Source of the DNA: JALXDT01 sp964634755
GTDB lineage: Bacteria > Acidobacteriota > Aminicenantia > JAMOAD01
NCBI GenBank assembly: GCA_964634755.1
Contig: CAZWJH010000062.1
Location: 1-15,147, forward strand
Length of the DNA: 15,147 nt
Reading direction: 5' to 3'
Within the stretch, counting starts at the first letter, position 1. Each line of letters begins with the position of its first letter. Of this stretch, positions 7,761 through 14,219 are shown piece after piece. The position numbers were made by a program, and so were the translations under genes. Under the pieces are notes generated by a model. It had not been told where the DNA came from, ran no database searches, and saw only the letters and a program-made list of their open reading frames with translations.

Positions 7761-8969
7761 GTGCCTAAAGTTTTAATTTTAGGAGGAGGCCTTACAGGGC
7801 TGATTAGCGCAGAAATATTAAAGGAATACTCTCCAATTATTATTGAAAAAAGTGACAGTGTTGGTGGAATGGCAAAAACATTCAGAGAGGGCCCTTTTTT
7901 CTTTGAATACGGAGGCCACTATTTACACTTTCAACAGGAAGACTCCTTTGAATTTTTCAAAAAATTTTCCGGTAATCTTCTAAGAAGAGAAAGAAATTCC
8001 TATGTTTACTTGGAAGGAAAATTCGTGAGATATCCGGTTCAAATATTCTTCCCAGAAGCATTCCCTTTATACAAGAAGCAGGTTTTAAAAGAGCAGAAGG
8101 ATAAAAAAATTGACAAAACAAACTATTATACCTATTTGAAAACAAGTTTCGGGGATATTTTATTTGAAAAATTCTTCTATCCCTATAACAAAAAATTCTG
8201 GAAAACTGAACTTATGGAAATGGATCCAAAATGGAGTGAAAGATATATTCCCCAAACAGATGAAGAAAAAATAAAAAATCCTACTGATAATGTTGGTTAT
8301 AACAAAGTTTTTTACTACCCTAAAAATGGAATAGGGGAATTAGCACAAAATCTTGCAAAGGGTAAAGAAATACACTTAAAAACAAAAGTAAAATCAATAA
8401 ACATAAAGGAGAAAATTGTTCATACAAACAAAGGAAACTTTGAATATGATTTTCTCGTTTCAACAATACCTCTTGAAAAATTAGTTGTTCTTTCAGAATT
8501 GGGTTCTTATAAAATGGACTTTCTTTCAATAATTGTTCTTAATATTGGATTAAGAGGTGAGATGGAAAGGGATTTCAATTGGCTATATCTTCCCGGAGAT
8601 AAAACACCTTTTTTTAGAGTTGGGAAATACATACTTCCGGAGTCTGATGGGCTTTTTGGTCTATACTTTGAATTATCCCATAAAGGAGCATACCCAAACA
8701 TTAAAATACTATTCAAAGAAGCAAGAAATCTAATGGATTCTTTAGGAATCAAGGGAAAAGCAGCAAAAGCTCTTTTTTTAAACTTAAAATATGCATATCC
8801 GGTAATTAAGTTAAAAGAAAAGATTTACATAGAAATGCTATTAGAACAACTTGAAAACCATACGATTTTTCCTGCTGGAAGAATGGGAAGATGGAAATAT
8901 CTTACAATGGAAGACAGTTATTTCGAAGCACAAAGGATAAAAAAGATAGCGGATCTATTCTTTAAATAA
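7761..8969 (+). CDS. FAD-dependent oxidoreductase, UDP-galactopyranose mutase / protoporphyrinogen oxidase-like
   Basis: A 402-residue flavoprotein of the amine-oxidase-like superfamily. The Rossmann fold begins at residue 4 with VLILGGGLTGL (GxGxxG, 8-13), an acidic residue at the end of the second strand (Glu29) and a VGG motif (34-36). GGHYLHF (about 52-58) resembles the UDP-galactopyranose mutase GAH/HIFH stretch. The middle part includes PYNKKFWKTELMEMDPKWSERYIP, and the C-terminal FAD-binding motif is FPAGRMGRWKYLTMEDS. This subgroup is often found in polysaccharide loci, where members are proposed to act on nucleotide sugars or carotenoid-like substrates. The true substrate cannot be told. 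It has a GTG start with a perfect AAAGGAGG site (7747-7754), 12 bases after the lipoprotein, so it is probably the last gene of the pilus operon. Confidence 0.82.
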   Translation: MPKVLILGGGLTGLISAEILKEYSPIIIEKSDSVGGMAKTFREGPFFFEYGGHYLHFQQEDSFEFFKKFSGNLLRRERNSYVYLEGKFVRYPVQIFFPEAFPLYKKQVLKEQKDKKIDKTNYYTYLKTSFGDILFEKFFYPYNKKFWKTELMEMDPKWSERYIPQTDEEKIKNPTDNVGYNKVFYYPKNGIGELAQNLAKGKEIHLKTKVKSINIKEKIVHTNKGNFEYDFLVSTIPLEKLVVLSELGSYKMDFLSIIVLNIGLRGEMERDFNWLYLPGDKTPFFRVGKYILPESDGLFGLYFELSHKGAYPNIKILFKEARNLMDSLGIKGKAAKALFLNLKYAYPVIKLKEKIYIEMLLEQLENHTIFPAGRMGRWKYLTMEDSYFEAQRIKKIADLFFK

Positions 8970-8973
8970 AAAC

Positions 8974-9903
8974 TTAAATTAATATAAAATCTTCTGAACA
9001 ACATGAGCAAATTGGTTTTGCTTTAGAGCTTTTAAAAAATTCTTTTATTTTATTATCAATGTTTGTTGCTGCTTTATAACCAAGTTCAAAGATTTCTTCA
9101 TATTTATTAAAATCATACCATTTAAATTTTTCAATATTAGGTCTTATTAAAAGATCCGCATGTTTCACATTAGTAAGATGTAATCTGTATGAAACAACAT
9201 CCTCTATTCTTATTATTATTTTAGCTCCTGTCGGATGATGTTTTTCCCTTTTATTTAAATTGCTTCCAACATCCACAGCAAGGACTTTATCAGCTCCAAG
9301 CTTTTTTGCTATAATAGTAGGCAACTTCTGTGTGCTCCCCCCATCTATAAGATAAAATCCTTTGTAATCAACTGGTGGAAATATTCCAGGGAGGGCTGAA
9401 GTTGCCATAAGAGCAGGCAAAAGCTCCCCTTGAGAAAAAACCACATCCTTTCCAGTTAACAAGTCTGTTGCCACAATGAATATTTTTCCTTTTAAATCTT
9501 TAATATACTTCAAATTTTTAAACATAATTCCATAAGATTCTTTCAACAAATCATTTTCAAGAATTCCTTCTTTAAAAAGAATTCTCGCCTCATAAAGTTT
9601 TTCCCTAAACTTGGAGAGTAAAGAGATTTTTTCATTATTTTCAACTATTTTCGAAAGATTTTCGGAAATTTCTTTTCTCTTATAAACTTCTTCCTTTAAT
9701 TCTACCCAAGCCTTTGAAACATCTAAATACTTTAAATAAAAAGCTCCAAAAACTCCTCCTGCAGAAGTCCCAACTATAAAATCAAACTTATAACCTCTTT
9801 CTTCAAAGAATTTTAAAACACCTAAATGAGCTATCCCCCTTGCTCCTCCCCCGCCTAACACGAGTGCTACTTTTTGCTTTTTTCTAAAAAATAAATCAAA
9901 CAT
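8974..9903 (-). CDS. Patatin-like phospholipase, RssA-type
   Basis: A 309-residue patatin-family acyl hydrolase with the catalytic dyad typical of the family. The oxyanion-hole motif GGGGARG is at 17-23, the nucleophile elbow GTSAG has Ser47, and the Asp of DGG is Asp187. The short N-terminus before the first motif fits the RssA/YchK-like subgroup of small single-domain bacterial patatins. No signal peptide is visible, so it acts in the cytoplasm or at the inner leaflet and probably cleaves phospholipid acyl esters. The C-terminus ends KPICSCCSEDFILI, with Cys299, Cys301 and Cys302. It is convergent with the flavoprotein (4-base gap) and divergent from the antiporter, so it is transcribed alone. 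The start ATG has only a weak upstream site. Substrate is unknown. Confidence 0.9.
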   Translation of the reverse strand: MFDLFFRKKQKVALVLGGGGARGIAHLGVLKFFEERGYKFDFIVGTSAGGVFGAFYLKYLDVSKAWVELKEEVYKRKEISENLSKIVENNEKISLLSKFREKLYEARILFKEGILENDLLKESYGIMFKNLKYIKDLKGKIFIVATDLLTGKDVVFSQGELLPALMATSALPGIFPPVDYKGFYLIDGGSTQKLPTIIAKKLGADKVLAVDVGSNLNKREKHHPTGAKIIIRIEDVVSYRLHLTNVKHADLLIRPNIEKFKWYDFNKYEEIFELGYKAATNIDNKIKEFFKSSKAKPICSCCSEDFILI

Positions 9904-9914
9904 TTAAAATACTA

Positions 9915-9932
9915 CCACAATTCCGTGGAATT
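9915..9932. promoter_or_regulatory. Inverted repeat, possible operator between patatin gene and nhaC
   Basis: Two overlapping short inverted repeats share the same site. AATTCC-GT-GGAATT (9919-9932) has 6-base arms, and CCAC-AATTCC-GTGG (9915-9928) has 4-base arms. The site lies in the 86-base divergent gap, overlaps the candidate -10 of the patatin gene and covers its probable start of transcription. It could be a dimeric repressor site. This is a sequence observation; function is inferred. Confidence 0.35.
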
Positions 9933-9935
9933 ATA
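9930..9935 (-). promoter_or_regulatory. Candidate -10 element (TATAAT) for the patatin gene
   Basis: On the minus strand this is a perfect TATAAT, placing the transcription start near 9923-9922 and leaving a leader of about 19 bases before the ATG at 9903. No good -35 hexamer is found 16 to 18 bases upstream (best TTTTAA, 17-base spacer), so activity may depend on an activator or the hexamer may be a chance match. Confidence 0.35.
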
Positions 9936-9989
9936 AATCAATCCTATCAGAATTAAAATTAAGCCACATATTGATAAAAAAAAAAGTTT

Positions 9990-11867
9990 ATGATAAGTTT
10001 TTTGATGAATTCCAAAAAGATTTTACTTTATAGCATTTTCATTATGTTTTTTCTTCAAACACCATTTCTTTTTTCAGAAGAAAACATTACGATAGAATTT
10101 CCGAATGTTATCCTAAAAAACGAACCCATCAAAATTTCAGGTTTAAAAGGGGATGAAATAGTTTACATAAATTCTAAAAACATTTTAAATATAAAAGAGT
10201 ACAAATTCTCTAAAACAGGTTTTGTTAATATAAAAATAATAAAGAACGGGAGAATCTTTGAAAAAAGACTTTTAGTTATTCCAGGGATAGTAAGTCTATT
10301 ACCTCCCTTTATCGCCATTTTCTTAGCATTTATCTTTAAAGATGTTATTATCTCTCTCTTTTTGGGAATTTTCAGTGGCGCTGTAATTTTAAATAATTTA
10401 AGTGTATGGGAAGGATTGCTCAGAACTCTTGATCTATACACAATTAACGCAATTGCTGACAAAGATAGGGCTTCTATTATCGTGTTTACCATGATGTTGG
10501 GAGGAATGGTAGGTATTATCAATAAATCAGGAGGAATAAAAGGAATTGTAAACTCATTGGCAAAAAAAATAAAATCCGCTGAAACAACTCAGCTCTACTC
10601 CTGGCTTCTCGGGATTCTAATCTTTTTTGATGATTATACTAATACTCTTTTAGTGGGAAACACAATGAGACCTCTTACCGATAGGTGGAAAATTTCACGA
10701 GAAAAATTAGCATACATTGTAGATTCCACAGCAGCTCCCGTTGCATCACTTGCAATAATCTCCACCTGGATTGGGTTTGAAATCTCTTTAATAGGTCAAT
10801 CCTTTAAAGCATACTCTATTAATTATGACCCATATTCAATCTTTCTTCAATCAATACCTTTCAGGATTTATTCAATTTTTACCTTATTTTTTGTTTTTCT
10901 TACCTTCACACTAAAAAAGGAATTTGGGCCTATGTTAAAAGCCGAAAGAAGAGCAAGAAAAGGAAAAGTTTTAAGAGACGGAGCTATTCCTCTGACAGAT
11001 TTTGAAACAGGAATTTTGCTCCCTGAAAAAGGAGTAAAAGAAAGATGGTACAATGGGATGATACCAATTTTAACAGTAATTGTTTTTACCTTCGCAGGGC
11101 TCTTTTACTCAGGCTTTCTTAATTATTCAAAAAAAGGATTTACCCTTTCAGAAGTTTTTTCAGGAAATTTAATTAAAAATCTTGGCTTATTAATTTCTTC
11201 AGCTAATTCCTTTGATGTGCTCTTATGGGGTTCTTTTTTGGGTGTTGTTGTGGCAATCTCTCTTGCAGTGGGGCAAAAACTTTTAACAATGAAAAAAGCT
11301 CTTGAAGCTTGGTTTCAAGGGTTAAAATCAATGGTAATAGCTATAGTAATATTAGTTCTCGCTTGGTCTCTCGGAGTTGTTATAGTTAAAATAGGAACAG
11401 CTGATTACCTTGTAAATACTCTCAGTACTTCCTTAAGTTATAAATTACTCCCCGTTTTAGTTTTCATAATTTCAGCTGTGATTTCTTTCTCTACAGGAAC
11501 ATCATGGGGAACACTAAGTATTATGTTTCCCCTTGTAATACCCTTAGCCCATTCCCTCCTAATAGGAAACCCCGATTACAAAAAATTTATAATTTTAACT
11601 ATATCCTCAATTTTAGCAGGCTCTGTTTACGGAGATCACTGCTCTCCAATATCAGATACTACTATAATGAGTTCAATGGCATCTTCCTGTGATCACCTCG
11701 ATCATGTAAGGACACAACTCCCTTATGCATCTACAGTTGCAACAATCACCATTTTTATTGGTATTTTACCAATCTCTTTCGGAGTTCCCTACTTCATATC
11801 GCTTTCACTGGGCATGCTCATTATCTTTTCTATAATTTTCTTTTTTGGGAAAAAGGTATATACTTAA
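9990..11867 (+). CDS. nhaC: NhaC-family Na+/H+ antiporter with exported N-terminal domain
   Basis: A 625-residue inner-membrane transporter of the NhaC family that would exchange Na+ for protons. Diagnostic motifs are FFDDYTNTLLVGNTMRPLTD (Asp214 and Asp215 in a membrane helix), DSTAAPVASLAIISTWIG, and GSVYGDHCSPISDTT (Gly548 to Thr558), the most conserved NhaC signature. About a dozen hydrophobic segments follow residue 95. Residues 1-29 form a signal-like hydrophobic stretch, and about 30 to 95 a short beta-rich, Ig-like extracytoplasmic domain (ENITIEFPNVILKN...), which plain NhaC proteins of about 460 residues lack. The start is uncertain: ATG at 9990 and ATG at 10005 are both possible, and neither has a clear Shine-Dalgarno site. 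Substrate specificity (Na+, Li+ or organic exchange as in MleN-type relatives) is inferred. Confidence 0.9.
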   Translation: MISFLMNSKKILLYSIFIMFFLQTPFLFSEENITIEFPNVILKNEPIKISGLKGDEIVYINSKNILNIKEYKFSKTGFVNIKIIKNGRIFEKRLLVIPGIVSLLPPFIAIFLAFIFKDVIISLFLGIFSGAVILNNLSVWEGLLRTLDLYTINAIADKDRASIIVFTMMLGGMVGIINKSGGIKGIVNSLAKKIKSAETTQLYSWLLGILIFFDDYTNTLLVGNTMRPLTDRWKISREKLAYIVDSTAAPVASLAIISTWIGFEISLIGQSFKAYSINYDPYSIFLQSIPFRIYSIFTLFFVFLTFTLKKEFGPMLKAERRARKGKVLRDGAIPLTDFETGILLPEKGVKERWYNGMIPILTVIVFTFAGLFYSGFLNYSKKGFTLSEVFSGNLIKNLGLLISSANSFDVLLWGSFLGVVVAISLAVGQKLLTMKKALEAWFQGLKSMVIAIVILVLAWSLGVVIVKIGTADYLVNTLSTSLSYKLLPVLVFIISAVISFSTGTSWGTLSIMFPLVIPLAHSLLIGNPDYKKFIILTISSILAGSVYGDHCSPISDTTIMSSMASSCDHLDHVRTQLPYASTVATITIFIGILPISFGVPYFISLSLGMLIIFSIIFFFGKKVYT

Positions 11868-11930
11868 TCAGTTTACTTCTTTATCTTTCTTGACTGAAAA
11901 ACCCTTTTATGTAAGAATTTTCTATACTTA

Positions 11931-11937
11931 AAGGAGG
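11931..11937 (+). promoter_or_regulatory. Ribosome binding site for the TTG start of galM
   Basis: AAGGAGG lies 6 bases before TTG at 11944 and is the best-placed site upstream of the signal-peptide form of galM. It fixes the start at TTG in preference to any ATG nearby. The surrounding 76-base gap between nhaC and galM shows only a lone TATACT (11923-11928) without a matching -35. Confidence 0.7.
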
Positions 11938-11943
11938 AAAGCA

Positions 11944-13059
11944 TTGAAATTGACAAAAATAGTGTTTACACTGTTTATTTTACATTTTCTTTTGTGGGGA
12001 GGAGAAAATAAGATGAATGTTCAAAAAAAGATTCATGGAAAATTAAAAGACAGGAGATTGGTACATCTTTATACACTAAAAAACAAAAATGGAATAATCA
12101 TTGAAATAAGTGAATATGGTGGGATAATAACAAAGTGGGTGGTCCCGGATAAAAAGGGGAAATTTGATGATATCGTATTGGGATATGAAACATTAGAAAA
12201 GTACATAAAAGATTCACCTTACTTCGGAGCAATTGTGGGAAGATATGCAAATAGAATAAACAGAGGAATATTTTTCATTGATGGCAAAAAGTATCAACTT
12301 ACAATAAATGATGGTAAGAATCACCTGCATGGTGGGATAAAAGGCTTTGATAAGGTTTTGTGGAAAGGGGAAGAGATAAAAAAAGACAATGGAATCGGGG
12401 TGGAGTTAAGTTATCTTAGTAAAGATGGAGAAGAGGGTTATCCAGGGAATTTGAAAGTAAAGGTTCTATATTTTCTCAATAACAACAACTCTCTTACTAT
12501 TACTTTTAAGGCAGAAACAGACAAGCTAACCCCTGTAAATCTTTCCAATCATAGCTACTTTAACTTAAAAGGAGCGGGAAATGGAGATATTCTTGACCAT
12601 ATTCTAACAATAAATGCAAATAAATTCACAGAAATAAATAAAGAACTTATTCCCACCGGAAAACTTCTTTCTATTGAGAATACGCCTTTTGATTTTAGAG
12701 CACCTCATAAAATCGGAGAAAGAATAGCAGAGGTAAAGGGAGGATATGATCATAACTTTGTTCTTAATAAAGAAAAAGAAAACGAGCTCTCCTTTGCAGT
12801 AAGACTTGAGGAACCCTCTTCTGGAAGAGTTTTAGAAATATACACTACCCAACCGGGTATTCAATTTTACTCGGGAAATTTTTTGGACGGAAGTATTATA
12901 GGAAAAGGAGGTAAAAAATATTACAAACACTATGCCCTGTGCCTTGAACCCCAGCATTTTCCGGACTCGCCAAACCATCCGAACTTCCCAAATACTATCT
13001 TAAGACCAGGAGAAAAATACTTTCAAAAGATAATCTATAAATTTTTGGTGAAAAAATGA
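11944..13059 (+). CDS. galM: Aldose 1-epimerase (galactose mutarotase), probably exported
   Basis: A 371-residue GalM that interconverts alpha and beta anomers of galactose, glucose and related aldoses. Family motifs are PYFGAIVGRYANRI, NDGKNHLHGG (His127/His129), LSNHSYFNL (His203) and CLEPQHFPDSPNHPNFP with the catalytic glutamate Glu335. The TTG start at 11944 has a strong AAGGAGG site and gives an N-terminus MKLTKIVFTLFILHFLLWGGEN that reads as a Sec signal peptide, implying a periplasmic enzyme. A second in-frame start, ATG at 12013 (Met24), has its own GGGGAGGAG site (11996-12004) and would give a cytosolic form of 348 residues, the usual length. The stop overlaps galK by 4 bases, so the two are translationally coupled. 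Catalytic role is sure, location less so. Confidence 0.92.
   Translation: MKLTKIVFTLFILHFLLWGGENKMNVQKKIHGKLKDRRLVHLYTLKNKNGIIIEISEYGGIITKWVVPDKKGKFDDIVLGYETLEKYIKDSPYFGAIVGRYANRINRGIFFIDGKKYQLTINDGKNHLHGGIKGFDKVLWKGEEIKKDNGIGVELSYLSKDGEEGYPGNLKVKVLYFLNNNNSLTITFKAETDKLTPVNLSNHSYFNLKGAGNGDILDHILTINANKFTEINKELIPTGKLLSIENTPFDFRAPHKIGERIAEVKGGYDHNFVLNKEKENELSFAVRLEEPSSGRVLEIYTTQPGIQFYSGNFLDGSIIGKGGKKYYKHYALCLEPQHFPDSPNHPNFPNTILRPGEKYFQKIIYKFLVKK
11996..12004 (+). promoter_or_regulatory. Internal ribosome binding site before the second in-frame galM start
   Basis: GGGGAGGAG, eight bases before ATG 12013, lies inside the signal-peptide coding region. It is as strong as the first site and may drive a leaderless cytosolic GalM. 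Confidence 0.4.
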
Positions 13060-14219
13060 ATGAATTAAAAGAAAAATTTAAGGAGTTGTTTTCTCAAAAC
13101 CCCACCCTTGAACTTAGATCTCCGGGAAGAGTAAATTTAATTGGAGAGCACACTGATTATAATGATGGTTTTGTATTTCCAGCCGCTATAAACCTTGAGA
13201 TAAAAGGGGTGACAAAACCAAGAAATAATAGTAAGGTCAATTTGTTTTCAATGGATTTTAATGAGCTTAAAAGTTTTGACTTATCCCAAGAATTAAAAAA
13301 AGATGAAAGCTGGAGTGATTATATTAAAGGAGTCATAAATGAGCTAAAAAAGGTAGGGAAAGTAAAAAGAGGAGCTGATGTTGTCTTTAAAAGCAATCTT
13401 CCCGTGGGAAGCGGTCTTTCTTCTTCAGCTGCATTTGAAGTTATAAATGCCCTCCTTTTTTCAAAAATAAATGATATTGAACTCAACAATGTTGAGATTG
13501 CACTGCTCTCTCAGAAAGCTGAAAACAATTTTGTAGGCGTCAATTGCGGAATAATGGATCAATTTGCAGTCGCTCTTGGAGAAAAAGGTTCTGCCATATT
13601 TTTAGATACAAAAAACCTTGATTATGAAATCGTACCCCTTAATATGAAAGGATATAAGATAATCATCTCCAATACCAATAAGCCGCGAGAATTATCATCT
13701 TCAGCTTACAATGAAAGAAGAGAGCAGTGTGAAGAAGCTGTGGAAATCCTTAAAAAAAATGGATACAAAATAAATTCGCTAAGAGATGTGAAATCAAAAG
13801 ATCTGAGAGAAATTAAAAAATTGCTTCCTGAAATTAATTTTAAAAGAGTAAAGCATGTGGTTGAGGAGAATGAAAGAGTACTTAAATCTGTTAAATTACT
13901 TAAAGATGGGGAAATCAAGGAATTCGGGAAATTGCTAAATCAATCTCACTCATCCTTAAAAAATCTCTATGAAGTCAGCTGTAAAGAATTAGACATTTTG
14001 ATTGAGGAGGCTTTAAAAATAGAGGGAACAATAGGAAGCAGAATGACAGGAGCCGGATTTGGAGGATGTACCGTAAGTATTGTAAAAGAGCAAAGTATAA
14101 ATAATTTTATTGAGGTTGTTTGCAAAAATTACTATGAGAAAACTGGTTTGGAAGCTGATTTTTATGTTTCCGAAGCCGTAAATGGAGCCGAGATCTTTCA
14201 AATAAAAGAGGAGGAGTAA
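13056..14219 (+). CDS. galK: Galactokinase
   Basis: A 387-residue GHMP-superfamily kinase that phosphorylates alpha-D-galactose at C1 in the cytoplasm, the first committed step of the Leloir pathway. The galactokinase signature RSPGRVNLIGEHTDYNDGF is at 22-40, with GEHTDY at 30-35. The ATP-binding GHMP motif LPVGSGLSSSAA is present, as is the catalytic aspartate in GIMDQFA (Asp168). The C-terminal GHMP motif SRMTGAGFGGCTVSIV is intact. Length fits the family. The ATG overlaps the galM stop as ATGA with only a weak site upstream, so its translation probably depends on galM. It abuts the next gene with no gap. No frameshift or missing motif is seen. Confidence 0.96.
   Translation: MNELKEKFKELFSQNPTLELRSPGRVNLIGEHTDYNDGFVFPAAINLEIKGVTKPRNNSKVNLFSMDFNELKSFDLSQELKKDESWSDYIKGVINELKKVGKVKRGADVVFKSNLPVGSGLSSSAAFEVINALLFSKINDIELNNVEIALLSQKAENNFVGVNCGIMDQFAVALGEKGSAIFLDTKNLDYEIVPLNMKGYKIIISNTNKPRELSSSAYNERREQCEEAVEILKKNGYKINSLRDVKSKDLREIKKLLPEINFKRVKHVVEENERVLKSVKLLKDGEIKEFGKLLNQSHSSLKNLYEVSCKELDILIEEALKIEGTIGSRMTGAGFGGCTVSIVKEQSINNFIEVVCKNYYEKTGLEADFYVSEAVNGAEIFQIKEEE

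Noticed and set aside
8950..9000. Shared terminator between the convergent flavoprotein and patatin genes
   Set aside because: Only AT-rich sequence is present, without a GC stem, so no intrinsic terminator can be called.
10163..10522. Antisense open frame of 119 codons opposite nhaC
   Set aside because: It has hydrophobic composition mirrored from membrane-protein codons and no independent support.
11840..11856. Hairpin CTTTTTT-GGG-AAAAAGG near the nhaC end as a terminator
   Set aside because: The stem is nearly all A-T and includes a wobble pair. It lies within codons, and no T-run follows.
11890..11928. TTGACT (11890) and TATACT (11923) as a galM promoter
   Set aside because: The spacer is 27 bases, far from 17, and no better -35 pairs with TATACT.
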